From positions 1 to 32,605 of the forward strand of contig SFPL01000070.1 of the NCBI GenBank assembly GCA_004551905.1: a DNA stretch of 32,605 bases. Reading direction: 5' to 3'. A program made the position numbers and the translations under genes. Each line of letters begins with the position of its first letter. The stretch's first letter is position 1. The notes under the pieces are model-generated. The model worked only from the letters and a program-made list of their open reading frames with translations. It did not search any database and was not told the DNA's origin. The stretch comes from Lentisphaeraceae bacterium (GTDB lineage: Bacteria > Verrucomicrobiota > Kiritimatiellia > RFP12 > UBA1067). This document shows, piece by piece, positions 1-7,974 of this stretch.

Positions 1-6
1 AGAGTT

Positions 7-102
7 AGGTCTCTGGACCCCAAAGAGCCTCGTCGCCGCAGGCCCGTCTTGGGAGGCCTTCCCTTGACGGGCCGTTCTTACCAGGCACTATGCCCGGTGA
101 AC
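7..102. other. cluster of three hairpins, possible end of a structured RNA
   Basis: Three stems follow one another. The first pairs AGG-CTCT (7-9, 11-14) with AGAGCCT (24-30). The second pairs GGCCCGTC (41-48) with GACGGGCC (66-73), with an inner GGGA/TCCC helix. The third pairs GTTC (74-77) with GAAC (99-102), enclosing ACC/GGT and GGCA/TGCC. The second and third stems abut directly, as coaxially stacked helices do in structured RNAs. A weaker GTAG/CTAC pair lies at 104-117. I could not match it to RNase P, tmRNA, SRP, 6S or a riboswitch: none of their signature sequences is present on either strand. It is cut by the window edge, and its strand is undetermined. Confidence 0.35.
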
Positions 103-425
103 AGTAGGGTAGTCTACCAAAATCCGATTAGACAAGACCCCGAGCCTGCCGTCTCAAGTCTCGCGTCTCAAGCCCCGGTCCCGAACCACGAGCCACCCGC
201 ACCCGCCTACGCCAAGCGCCGCAGAATCTGAACTCTTATGTTGGCGAAATTCCGCGGATTGCGCACGGAATCACAAAATGCTATACTATGCACATCTACC
301 TATGGGATGGTAGTGGATTTTGATAAAATACGCGGCATTGGGGGAGATGAACGCCGAAGGAACAAAAGATTGTCGCAAGACACGAGATGCAATGCCTTGA
401 TGATGCGTTAAGGAAAGGACTATCA
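103..425. other. intergenic region, no gene seen
   Basis: No convincing coding frame. It contains a short direct repeat, GTCTCAAG at 151-158 and 165-172, and the motif GAACCACGAGCCACCCG at 183-199, which recurs almost unchanged at 9518-9534. The base composition drops sharply after about 225, where the promoter-like boxes lie. A possible 17-codon upstream ORF (347-400) has no well-placed ribosome binding site and I do not call it a gene. Confidence 0.5.
279..329 (+). promoter_or_regulatory. candidate promoter boxes for the methyltransferase gene
   Basis: Two extended -10-like elements occur in the AT-rich leader: TGC followed by TATACT (279-287), and TGA followed by TAAAAT (321-329). The second sits in a TTTTGATAAAATAC context that closely matches the TTTTGATATAATAC box before the next gene. 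Unlike the other promoters here, it would leave a leader of about 90 nt. That is consistent with the good Shine-Dalgarno site of the downstream gene. Confidence 0.45.
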
Positions 426-1391
426 ATGAAGGACATACAGGGGATAGTTGATCTGTCGAGCGCGTTCTACGGGAGCGCGGTGCTGTTCGCCGCCATCGAC
501 TGCGGCGTGTTCGAGAAAGTCGAGCGCGGCGAACTGGACGTGGATGCGCGCGGCATGCGGCTGCTGGTCGACGCGTGTGTGGCGCTGGGGCTGCTGGAGA
601 AGCGCGACGGCAAGTACGCGAACACGCCGGCGGGTAAGGCGGCACTCGTCCCGGGAGGCCCCGCCGACCTTACCCGCGCCATCCGCTACAACCGCGACGT
701 CTACCCCGCCTGGGGACGGCTCGCCGAGTTCGCGCGCACCGGCCGCCCGGTGGAGCGCCCGGGGCTGCACCTCGGCGACGACCCCGCGCGCACCCGCGTC
801 TTCGCGGACGCGATGTTCGGGCGCGCGATGGGCATCGGCCGCGGGGTGGTGCCGATGCTGAAGGGGCTTTCTGGACGCCTCCTCGACCTCGCGGGCGGGC
901 CTGGCGCCTACGCGATACTGATGTGCCAGGCCAACCCTGCGCTCGAGTGCGTCACCGTGGATCTGCCGGCGATCTCGGAGTGCGCCAGGGAGTACGTGGC
1001 GAAGTTCGGCCTCGCCGGGCGCATCGAGTGCCGCGCCGGCGACTACCACGCGGACGACTACGGCGAAGGCGGGTACGACGCGGTCACGATCTTCGGCGCG
1101 CTCCACCAGGAGTCGCCCGCGGTAATCGTCGACATCCTCCGCCGCGCGGTGCGCGCGCTCAGGCCCGGCGGTAGGCTCTTCGTCCTCGACATGATGACCG
1201 ACTCCACCCGCGCCGCGCCGGCGTTCTCGGCGCTCTTCGCGGTCAACATGGCGCTCACCACCGAGAACGGCTGGGTGTTCTCCGACGAGGAGCTCAAGGG
1301 CTGGATGCGCGAGGCGGGGCTCGTTCCCGGCGACACCGTCCCCGCCCCGCCGCCGATGCCGCACTGGCTGGTGACGGCGTCGAAGCCGTAG
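426..1391 (+). CDS. SAM-dependent O-methyltransferase, COMT-like
   Basis: The product of about 321 residues has the two-part layout of the hydroxyindole/caffeic-acid O-methyltransferase type. An N-terminal winged-helix dimerisation-like part comes first, then a Rossmann methyltransferase domain with the SAM glycine-rich loop DLAGGPG at residues 154-160. A GALHQ segment lies where the catalytic-base His of this group is found, and an RPGGRLFVLD strand follows. I chose ATG 426 because AGGAAAGGA (411-419) lies 6 nt upstream. An in-frame ATG at 387 has no such site. The acceptor substrate cannot be read from sequence. It is followed after 25 nt by a thioesterase gene with its own promoter, so it is probably a single-gene unit. 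Confidence 0.8.
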   Translation: MKDIQGIVDLSSAFYGSAVLFAAIDCGVFEKVERGELDVDARGMRLLVDACVALGLLEKRDGKYANTPAGKAALVPGGPADLTRAIRYNRDVYPAWGRLAEFARTGRPVERPGLHLGDDPARTRVFADAMFGRAMGIGRGVVPMLKGLSGRLLDLAGGPGAYAILMCQANPALECVTVDLPAISECAREYVAKFGLAGRIECRAGDYHADDYGEGGYDAVTIFGALHQESPAVIVDILRRAVRALRPGGRLFVLDMMTDSTRAAPAFSALFAVNMALTTENGWVFSDEELKGWMREAGLVPGDTVPAPPPMPHWLVTASKP

Positions 1392-1394
1392 CGG

Positions 1395-1406
1395 TTTTGA
1401 TATAAT
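1395..1406 (+). promoter_or_regulatory. extended -10 promoter of the thioesterase gene
   Basis: TTTTGA followed by TATAAT (1401-1406) fits an extended -10 (TGnTATAAT). The ATG begins at 1417, leaving 10 nt. With a usual start 6-8 nt after the -10, the leader would be about 3-4 nt. No Shine-Dalgarno sequence precedes the ATG. Confidence 0.65.
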
Positions 1407-1416
1407 ACACCCTACC

Positions 1417-1815
1417 ATGAAACCGATAACGATCGAGTACCGGGTGCCCTACGCCGACACCGACAAGATGGGCGTCGTCTACTACGGCAACTACCTGACG
1501 CTCTTCGAGCGCGCCCGCAACGAGCTGATGCGTTCCTGCGGCTTCACCTACGCCGAGTGCGAGGCAGAGGGGATCATGCTCCCCGTCGTGCACGCCGAGG
1601 TCGACTACCGCGCACCGGCGCACTACGACGATGTCCTGGAGCTCACATCCTGGGTGAAGGAGCTCAGGGGTGTGCGGATCGAGATCGCCTGCGAGGTGCG
1701 CCGCAAGGGCGAGGACCGCGTCCTCGCGAGCGGCTTCACCCGCCACTGCTTCGTCTCCTCCTCGACCTTTCGCCCCGTCCCCCCGCCGGAGCGCCTCGTC
1801 GCCGCCATCGGCTGA
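1417..1815 (+). CDS. acyl-CoA thioesterase, YbgC/4HBT hot-dog family
   Basis: The 132-residue product has the usual length of a single hot-dog thioesterase. Residues 10-40 carry the family signature: YADTDKMGVVYYGNY, with the catalytic-region Asp of the DTD segment, then FERARNELMR. Known members hydrolyse acyl-CoA thioesters; in proteobacteria YbgC sits with the Tol-Pal genes, but no tol or pal gene is next to this one. It lies between a methyltransferase and glyS, each with its own promoter-like element, so its neighbours say little about its substrate. The ATG at 1417 is placed by homology at the protein N-terminus and by the promoter 10 nt upstream. Confidence 0.88.
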   Translation: MKPITIEYRVPYADTDKMGVVYYGNYLTLFERARNELMRSCGFTYAECEAEGIMLPVVHAEVDYRAPAHYDDVLELTSWVKELRGVRIEIACEVRRKGEDRVLASGFTRHCFVSSSTFRPVPPPERLVAAIG

Positions 1816-1830
1816 CCGAGAGCCGCGAAT

Positions 1831-1841
1831 TATGGTATAAT
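1831..1841 (+). promoter_or_regulatory. extended -10 promoter of the glyS operon
   Basis: TATGG followed by TATAAT (1836-1841) is an extended -10 (TGGTATAAT), 10 nt before the ATG at 1852. No ribosome binding site is visible, so a leader of only a few nucleotides is expected. It probably drives the gene string up to 9229, because the later genes overlap or nearly touch. Confidence 0.65.
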
Positions 1842-1851
1842 ATGTCTCATT

Positions 1852-3495
1852 ATGGCAGAAGAAAGCAAATCCAGTCTCGACGCGCTGTCGGCGCTGTGCA
1901 AGCGCCGCGGCTTCATCTACCACTCCTCCGAGATCTACGGCGGCATGCCCGGGTTCTGGGACTACGGTCCGCTCGGCTGCGAGCTCAAGGCCAACGTCAA
2001 GCAGGCGTGGTGGCAGTTCACCGTCCGCGGCCGCGAGGACGTCGCCGGCCTTGACGCCACCATCATCATGCACCCGAAGATCTGGAAGGCGTCCGGCCAT
2101 CTCGACACCTTCGCCGACCCGATGACGATGTGCAAGGACTGCAAGAAGCTGATGCGCGCCGACCAGGTGAAGGACATCTACTCCGACCAGAAGAAGAAGC
2201 CCCAGCCCAAGGTCGCGGGGTCCGACTTCTTCTGCCCCTACTGCGGCGGCGAGCTCACCGAGCCGAAGCCGTTCAACCTCATGTTCAAGACGGTCGTCGG
2301 CCCGATCGACGACCCGTCGAACGTCGCCTACCTCCGTCCCGAGACGGCGCAGGCGATCTTCGCGCAGTTCCTGAACGTCACCGCCACCTCGCGCATGGCC
2401 GTCCCCTACGGCATCGCCCAGATGGGCAAGAGCTTCCGCAACGAGGTGACGCCGCGCAACTACACCTTCCGCTCGCGCGAGTTCGAGCAGATGGAGCTCG
2501 AGTTCTTCATCCGGCCCGACGAGGCGGTGGAGCTCCAGTACGGCCACGTGGTGACGCTCGCCGACAACCCCGACCTGAACGGCCCGGTCCAGGACGACTG
2601 GGGCTGGGAGGTCTGGCACAAGTACTGGGTCGAGCAGCGCAAGAAGTTCCTCAACGCCGTCGGGCTGCCGACCGAGAAGTTCGTCGAGTACTGGCAGAAG
2701 CCGGACGAGCTCGCGCACTACGCCCGCGCCTGCGTGGACATCGAGTACGACTTCCCGTTTGGCCGCCAGGAGCTCGAGGGCATCGCCGCCAGGAGCGACT
2801 TCGACCTTTCCCAGCACCAGCTCCACTCCAAGGTGCCGCAGACCGTCTTCGACGATCCGCTCAAGCAGGCGTGCAAGAAGCTCACGGACGACGACAAGGC
2901 CGCGTTCATCGCCAAGACCCAGGCCGAGTGGCTCGACCGGAAGCAGAAGGCCGCCTCCGCCAAGGCCGGCAAGGAGGTCGTCTTCTCCGACGAGGAGAAG
3001 GCGGACATCGCCGCGAAGGCGAAGGTCTTCTGCGAGAACCTCTTCGACGGCAAGTACGTCCCCCACGTGATCGAGCCGTCGGCCGGCGTCGACCGCCTGA
3101 TGCTCGCCCTGCTCTGCGAGGCGTATGAAGAGCAGAAGCTCACCGACGAGAAGGGCAAGGAGGACATCCGCACGGTGCTCCACTTCAACCCGAAGGTCGC
3201 CCCGATCAAGGTCGCTATCTTCCCGCTCATCAAGAAGGACGAGGCGCAGTTCAACTTCGCGCGCGACATTTTCAGGAAGCTCCAGCAGAAGGTCAATTGC
3301 ATGTGGGACGTCTCCGGCGCCATCGGCCGCCGCTACCGCCGGCAGGACGAGGCGGGCACGCCCTGGTGCATCACCGTCGACGAGCAGTCGACCAAGGACG
3401 GCACCTTCACGGTCCGCGAGCGCGACTCGATGGAGCAGAAGCGCATGAACTACGCCGAGTTCCTCGCCATGATGTACGCAGCGCTTGAGTTCTGA
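1852..3495 (+). CDS. glyS: glycine--tRNA ligase, homodimeric class II type
   Basis: This 547-residue enzyme charges tRNA-Gly with glycine in the cytoplasm. It is the single-chain alpha2 type, not the alpha2beta2 type of many bacteria. Visible marks are the N-terminal GGMPGFWDYGPLG segment (residues 30-42), a zinc-ribbon pattern with C94/C97 and C128/C131, the motif-2 region GKSFRNEVTPRNYTFR, and motif 3 with EPSAGVDRLML. The C-terminal anticodon-binding domain has VDEQSTKDGTFTVRERDS. Length and motif order are normal. It starts the long co-directional string, and its stop codon shares one base with the start of the following glycoside hydrolase (TGATG at 3493-3497). Confidence 0.96.
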   Translation: MAEESKSSLDALSALCKRRGFIYHSSEIYGGMPGFWDYGPLGCELKANVKQAWWQFTVRGREDVAGLDATIIMHPKIWKASGHLDTFADPMTMCKDCKKLMRADQVKDIYSDQKKKPQPKVAGSDFFCPYCGGELTEPKPFNLMFKTVVGPIDDPSNVAYLRPETAQAIFAQFLNVTATSRMAVPYGIAQMGKSFRNEVTPRNYTFRSREFEQMELEFFIRPDEAVELQYGHVVTLADNPDLNGPVQDDWGWEVWHKYWVEQRKKFLNAVGLPTEKFVEYWQKPDELAHYARACVDIEYDFPFGRQELEGIAARSDFDLSQHQLHSKVPQTVFDDPLKQACKKLTDDDKAAFIAKTQAEWLDRKQKAASAKAGKEVVFSDEEKADIAAKAKVFCENLFDGKYVPHVIEPSAGVDRLMLALLCEAYEEQKLTDEKGKEDIRTVLHFNPKVAPIKVAIFPLIKKDEAQFNFARDIFRKLQQKVNCMWDVSGAIGRRYRRQDEAGTPWCITVDEQSTKDGTFTVRERDSMEQKRMNYAEFLAMMYAALEF

Positions 3496-5840
3496 TGACG
3501 TCCGCGTGCCGCAGAGTCGTGCTGGCCGCTGCGGCCGCGGTTCTCGCCGCCGCCGCGTCCGCGGCGACATCTGCGGTGCACAGCCTGCGCTACAACCGCC
3601 CGGCCGAGGACTCCGTCCGCGGCTGGGAGCGCGAGTCGCTGCCGGTCGGTTGCGGGCACTTCGGCGCGTCAATATTCGGCGGCGTCGGGCGCGAGCGCGT
3701 CCAGATCACCCACAACGCCGTCCTGACCGGGCGGGACCCCGGACGCGAATGCGGCAACCTGACCGACGCGCTCGAGCTCGTCTTCGAGTTCGGCCGTCCC
3801 CAGAGCGGAACCTACCAGCGCGGGCTCGACCTCGAGCGCGGCCTTGCGTGGGTTGATTACGAGGCGGGCTGGACACGTTTCCGCCGCGAGTACTTCGCCT
3901 CGTATCCGGCGCGAACACTCGCGATGCGCTTCGTCACCGCCGCGAAGGGCGCGCTATCGTTCACCCTGCGGCCGGAGATCCCGTTCCCGGGACCGTCTGC
4001 CGCGGAAGGCGGCGACGACCTCTTCGCCCGGAGCGGAACGGTCCGTGCCGTGGCCGACGGCCGCATCGCCGTCGACCAGTTCCTCACGTTCTTCGGCGTG
4101 CGCTTCGCCTGCAGGCTCGCGGTCGTGCCCGAAGGCGGCGAGATGTCCTCCGACGGCGCCTCGGTGAGCGTGAAGGGCGCCGACGCGGCCACGGTCTACT
4201 TCACCTGCGACACCAACTACCGCCTTCGGCCCGAGACCTTCACCGCGCCGCGCCGCGAGAAGCTCGACGCTGGCGACGACCCCGGCCCGCGCGCGGACGC
4301 GCTGCTGGCGGCGGCAGTGGCGCAGGGATGGGACGCGCTCAAGGCCACGCACGAGGCGGATCTCGCCGCGCTCCTCGGCCGCGCCGCGGTCGACCTCGGC
4401 GCCGACCCGGCTGACGCGCTCCTGACGACGGACGCGCTGCTTACCGGCTGCCGCAACGGGCGCCGCAGTCGCTATCTCGAGGAGACGTACTGGCAGTACG
4501 GCCGCTACCTGCTCGTGGCGTCGTCACGCCCCGGGTCGCTGCCGGCGAACCTGCAGGGCGTGTGGACGGCGCACCGCAAGTCGCCGTGGGGCTCCGGCTA
4601 CTGGCACAACATCAACGTGCAGATGAACTACTGGCCGGCGTTCAGCGCGAACCTCGCCGAGTGCTTCCGGCCATACGCCGAGTTCAACGCTGCGTTCCGC
4701 CCCGGCACGCGCGCGTATGCGATCGAGTACCTGCGCCGCCACAGTCTCCCCGACCTGCCGAAGGACGACGAGGCGCAGGACATGTGGTGCGTCGGCACCG
4801 CAGTGTGGCCGTATGTCGTCGAGGGCGGTCCCGGCGGACACTCCGGCCCCGGCACCGGCGGGCTCACCACCAAGCTCTTCGTCGACTGGTACGACTTCAC
4901 GCTCGACCGCGAGGCGCTGGAGCGGTACGTGTGGCCAGTAGTGCACGGCATGGCGGACTTCCTCACGCGTTGCGTGGTCGAGACCAACGGACTCTTCCTC
5001 TCCAAGTTCTCCGCCTCGCCGGAGCAGATGGTCGGCCATCTCGAGGACAATTTCCGCTGGGGCGTCGACAAGGCGAGGTACTACACCACCGTCGGCTGCG
5101 CGTTCGACCAGCAGATGATCGCCGAGAACAACGCCGACTGCCTGCGGCTGGCGAAGGAGCTGGGGATCGAGGACGGCGTCACCGCGAAGATCCGCGCCCA
5201 GGTCGCGAAGTACGATCCGGTGCAGGTCGGCGCCGACGGCCAGATCAAGGAATTTCGCGAGGAGACCCACTACTCCGACATCGGCCAGCGCCACCACCGC
5301 CACATCTCGCAGCTCGTCTGCCTGATGCCCGGCACGCTCGTCAACGCCACGACGCCAGAGTGGCTCGCGGCCGCGCGCCGCACGCTCGACCTGCGGGGCG
5401 ACGAGTCGACCGGCTGGGCGCTTGCGCATCGGCTCTGCGCCCGCGCCCGAGCCGGCCAGGGTGACCGCGCGCACCGGCTCCTCGGCAATCTCCTCTCGCA
5501 GCGCACCTTCGACAATCTCTGGGACGCGCACCCGCCGTTCCAGATCGACGGCAACTTCGGTGCCACGGCCGGCATCACCGAGATGCTCCTCCAGTCGCAC
5601 GCTGGTTTTGTCGACCTGCTGCCCGCCCTGCCTGCGGCGTGGGCGGAGCACGGCTCGTTCCGCGGGCTCTGCGCGCGCGGCGCGTTCGAGGTGGACTGCG
5701 AGTGGCGCTCCGGCGTGCCGACAAGGGTGGCGGTGCGAGGCTACGCGGGCCGCAGACCCGACGTGCGCTTCCGCGGCAAACCGGTCGAATTCGAATTCAG
5801 GCAGATTTCCAAGAACCAGAAGGACGGAGGACTCAAATGA
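3495..5840 (+). CDS. exported GH95-family alpha-L-fucosidase
   Basis: The 781-residue product starts with a hydrophobic Ala/Val-rich signal peptide (about residues 8-24). It has the GH95 layout: an N-terminal beta domain, then an (alpha/alpha)6 barrel. The residues known to be catalytic in Bifidobacterium AfcA have counterparts here. The N-x-N pair is N372/N374 (in HNINVQMNYW), the general acid is E510 (in SASPEQ), and the Asp is D685 (in FQIDGNFG). An inverting exo-hydrolase of alpha-1,2-fucosyl or related terminal sugars is expected, acting outside the cytoplasm; some GH95 members prefer alpha-L-galactose. The start overlaps the glyS stop by 1 nt, and its end overlaps proC by 4 nt. A glycan hydrolase embedded among housekeeping genes is odd. 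Confidence 0.88.
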   Translation: MTSACRRVVLAAAAAVLAAAASAATSAVHSLRYNRPAEDSVRGWERESLPVGCGHFGASIFGGVGRERVQITHNAVLTGRDPGRECGNLTDALELVFEFGRPQSGTYQRGLDLERGLAWVDYEAGWTRFRREYFASYPARTLAMRFVTAAKGALSFTLRPEIPFPGPSAAEGGDDLFARSGTVRAVADGRIAVDQFLTFFGVRFACRLAVVPEGGEMSSDGASVSVKGADAATVYFTCDTNYRLRPETFTAPRREKLDAGDDPGPRADALLAAAVAQGWDALKATHEADLAALLGRAAVDLGADPADALLTTDALLTGCRNGRRSRYLEETYWQYGRYLLVASSRPGSLPANLQGVWTAHRKSPWGSGYWHNINVQMNYWPAFSANLAECFRPYAEFNAAFRPGTRAYAIEYLRRHSLPDLPKDDEAQDMWCVGTAVWPYVVEGGPGGHSGPGTGGLTTKLFVDWYDFTLDREALERYVWPVVHGMADFLTRCVVETNGLFLSKFSASPEQMVGHLEDNFRWGVDKARYYTTVGCAFDQQMIAENNADCLRLAKELGIEDGVTAKIRAQVAKYDPVQVGADGQIKEFREETHYSDIGQRHHRHISQLVCLMPGTLVNATTPEWLAAARRTLDLRGDESTGWALAHRLCARARAGQGDRAHRLLGNLLSQRTFDNLWDAHPPFQIDGNFGATAGITEMLLQSHAGFVDLLPALPAAWAEHGSFRGLCARGAFEVDCEWRSGVPTRVAVRGYAGRRPDVRFRGKPVEFEFRQISKNQKDGGLK

Positions 5841-6619
5841 GGATCGGATTCATTGGGGCAGGCAAGATGGCGGAGGGCATCCTCTCCGCGATCGAGGAGA
5901 GGAAAGGCGTCATCATGGCCGAGAAGGTCGCCGAGCGCGCGGCGGAAATGTCGCGCAAATACGGCGTGGCCACGACCGGCGACGCGAAGGTGGTCGCAAA
6001 GAAGGCGAAGTTCTTCTTCCTCGCCGTCCGCCCGCAGGACGTCGACGCGGTCGCGGCGGAGGTGAAGCCGCTCCTGACCGAGAAGCACACTCTCGTCTCG
6101 ATCGTCGCCGGCAAGACGCTCGCGAAGCTCAGGAAGGCGTTCGGCGCCAAGGCGAACCTCGTCAGGGTCATGCCCAACCTCGCCTTGCGCGCCAACGCGG
6201 GCATGTGCGCGATCTGCCCGGCCGCGAAGACTCCGGCCAAGGACGTGAAGCTGGTCGAGAAGATCCTCGGCGGCGCGGGCGCGACGGTCGTCCTCAAGGA
6301 AAAGGACTTCGACGCGGTGACGGCGCTCTCCGGCTCCGGCCCCGCCTATTTCGCCTATATGGAGGAGGCGATGGTCGAAGGCGGCGTGAAGCTCGGGCTC
6401 AAGCCAGCCGTCGCGCGGCTTCTCGCCGAGCAGACGATGTACGGAACCGCGAAGTTCCTCCGGGAGAGCGGCATGGACTTAAGGCCGTTCATCGAGGGGG
6501 TCTGCACCAAGGGCGGAACGACTGCGGCGGGCATGGAGAAGCTGGACGACCCCAAGTTCAAGCAGATCGTCGCCGCTACGCTCGCCGCCGCCGCGAAGAG
6601 GTCGCGCGAGCTCGCATAG
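5837..6619 (+). CDS. proC: pyrroline-5-carboxylate reductase
   Basis: This 260-residue enzyme performs the last step of proline synthesis, reducing 1-pyrroline-5-carboxylate with NAD(P)H. The dinucleotide-binding GxGxxxxG loop is GFIGAGKMAEG at the N-terminus. A RVMPNLALRANAG segment matches the family's RxMPN region, and the C-terminal domain has ALSGSGPAYFAY and GTTAAGMEKL, the conserved substrate/dimer region. The start at 5837 is fixed by GGAGG at 5826-5830 and by the ATGA overlap with the fucosidase stop. An in-frame opening further upstream is only the shadow of that gene. Length is normal. Confidence 0.95.
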   Translation: MRIGFIGAGKMAEGILSAIEERKGVIMAEKVAERAAEMSRKYGVATTGDAKVVAKKAKFFFLAVRPQDVDAVAAEVKPLLTEKHTLVSIVAGKTLAKLRKAFGAKANLVRVMPNLALRANAGMCAICPAAKTPAKDVKLVEKILGGAGATVVLKEKDFDAVTALSGSGPAYFAYMEEAMVEGGVKLGLKPAVARLLAEQTMYGTAKFLRESGMDLRPFIEGVCTKGGTTAAGMEKLDDPKFKQIVAATLAAAAKRSRELA

Positions 6620-6634
6620 ACTGAGGAGGACTCG

Positions 6635-7276
6635 ATGAAGCTCGGCATCTACGGCGGAACCTTCAACCCGGTCCACTTCGGGCATATCAACCTCGCGCGG
6701 CGCACAATCGCCGACCTCGGGCTCGACCGGCTCATCGTGGTGCCGGCGAACGTGAGTCCGTTCAAGACCGGCTCTTTCTCCGAGTCGCCGCTCTGGGACC
6801 GCGTCGGCCGCGTCCAGGCCGCCTTCGCAGGCGTCGAGAAGGCCGAGGTGAGCCTCGTCGAGATCGAGCGCGGCGGAGTGTCCTACGCCATCGACACCGT
6901 GCGCGAAATCGCCGCGCGCTTCGCTGCGGAGTCTCCCAAGCTCTACTTCGTCGTCGGCGAGGACTCGCTCGCCGGGCTCGAGCGCTGGAAGGACTACTCC
7001 GAGCTCGTGAAGCTCGTCGAGTTCGTCTCCTATCCCCGCACCGAGGAGTCTTCCACCGAGATCCGCCGGCTTTTCGACGATAACCACGTCGCGCTCAACG
7101 ACGACGCGCATCTCGCCGCCGCAGTCGAGGCGGGGGTGAAGCGGAAGAACGGCTTCTGCCCCTGCCGCCTGCCGAAGAACCCCGAGTTCTTCTGTCCCTG
7201 CCGCGAGTTCCGCGAACAACTCGCCGACCCCGGGTTCCACGGACTCTGCCACTGCCGCCTCTACCGCAAGCCGTGA
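6635..7276 (+). CDS. nadD: NadD-like adenylyltransferase fused to an FTR-type Cys domain
   Basis: Residues 1-145 are a nicotinate-mononucleotide adenylyltransferase (NAD synthesis): GGTFNPVHFGH at 7-17, VVGEDSL in mid-domain and the conserved SSTEIR at 139-144. Between FVSYPR (130-135) and SSTEIR about 20 or more residues usual in NadD are missing. Instead of the normal NadD tail, residues about 155-213 carry CPC-x9-CPC-x15-CHC (Cys 175/177, 187/189, 205/207) with REFREQ between. This strongly resembles the catalytic subunit of ferredoxin:thioredoxin reductase, whose Cys hold a 4Fe-4S cluster and a redox disulfide. There is no internal start or frame break. The start is supported by GAGGAGGA at 6623-6630, and the end overlaps tcdA by 4 nt (GTGA). 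The fusion's function is inferred, not known. Confidence 0.85.
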   Translation: MKLGIYGGTFNPVHFGHINLARRTIADLGLDRLIVVPANVSPFKTGSFSESPLWDRVGRVQAAFAGVEKAEVSLVEIERGGVSYAIDTVREIAARFAAESPKLYFVVGEDSLAGLERWKDYSELVKLVEFVSYPRTEESSTEIRRLFDDNHVALNDDAHLAAAVEAGVKRKNGFCPCRLPKNPEFFCPCREFREQLADPGFHGLCHCRLYRKP

Positions 7277-7974
7277 ATCCATTCTTTGAGCGCTCCGGGG
7301 CACTGCTCGGCGAGGAGGCGATGGCCCGCCTCGCCGCCGCGCGCGTGCTCGTGGTCGGCGTCGGCGGCGTCGGCAGTTGGTGCGCCGAGGCGCTGGCTCG
7401 GACCGGCATCGGTGCGCTCACGCTCGTCGACGACGACGTGGTTCAGCCCTCGAACGTCAACCGCCAGTGTCCCGCCACCGCCGCGGCAATCGGGCGGCCG
7501 AAGGTGGAGGCGATGCGCGAGCGCATCCTCGCCGTTAACCCCGCCTGCGAAGTGGAGACAAGGTGCGAACGCTACGCCGCCGGCGGCGACTTCTCGCGCT
7601 ACGTCGCTGCGGCGGACGCGATCGACAGTGTCGGCGCCAAGGCGGAGCTGATCCTCGCCGCGACCGCGGCGGGCGTGCCGTTCGTCTCCTCGATGGGCGC
7701 CGCGCTGCGCATGGACCCGACGGCAGTCAGGGTGACGCGGTTCGAGAAGGTGGAGGGCGACGGACTCGCCCGTGCGCTGCGCCGCCGCTTCCGCGAGCTG
7801 GGGCGTTTTCCCTTCGCGCGCTTCGGCTGCGTGTGGTCGCGCGAGGCGCCCGCGGCGGAGTTCGCCGCCGGTGCGCGCGGCAGCCTGATGACCGTGACCG
7901 CCACCTTCGGGATGTGCCTTGCGGCGGAGTGCATCCGCGCAATTGCCGCGGACGGAAGGGAGTCCGGGACATGA
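7273..7974 (+). CDS. tcdA: tRNA threonylcarbamoyladenosine dehydratase, E1-like
   Basis: The 233-residue product is an E1/ThiF-fold ATP-dependent enzyme. It has the N-terminal FFERSGALLGEEAMARL segment, the nucleotide-binding VLVVGVGGVGSW loop near residue 28, VDDD, and SNVNRQ followed by GRPKVEAM. These fit TcdA (CsdL/YgdL), which cyclises t6A to ct6A in tRNA. It is somewhat shorter than the E. coli protein (about 268 residues), mainly at the C-terminus. The start is GTG, overlapping the previous stop in GTGA. The next gene overlaps in ATGA, so it is in a translationally coupled chain. Confidence 0.88.
   Translation: MNPFFERSGALLGEEAMARLAAARVLVVGVGGVGSWCAEALARTGIGALTLVDDDVVQPSNVNRQCPATAAAIGRPKVEAMRERILAVNPACEVETRCERYAAGGDFSRYVAAADAIDSVGAKAELILAATAAGVPFVSSMGAALRMDPTAVRVTRFEKVEGDGLARALRRRFRELGRFPFARFGCVWSREAPAAEFAAGARGSLMTVTATFGMCLAAECIRAIAADGRESGT

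Noticed and set aside
1..118. RNase P RNA, tmRNA, SRP RNA or 5S rRNA at the left edge
   Set aside because: None of the conserved signature strings of these RNAs could be found on either strand, so I left it as unidentified.
49..231. 60-codon frame at the left edge
   Set aside because: It crosses the hairpins, has no ribosome binding site, and its translation has no codon bias like the true genes.
347..400. 17-codon upstream ORF before the methyltransferase
   Set aside because: The purine run GGGGGAG abuts the ATG too closely to act as a Shine-Dalgarno site, and there is no sign of coding bias.
1294..3672. Open frame of about 790 codons on the minus strand
   Set aside because: It runs opposite to glyS and its neighbours. 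Its Arg/Val/Leu/Asp-rich, low-complexity translation is the typical antisense shadow of G/C-ending codons in high-GC DNA.
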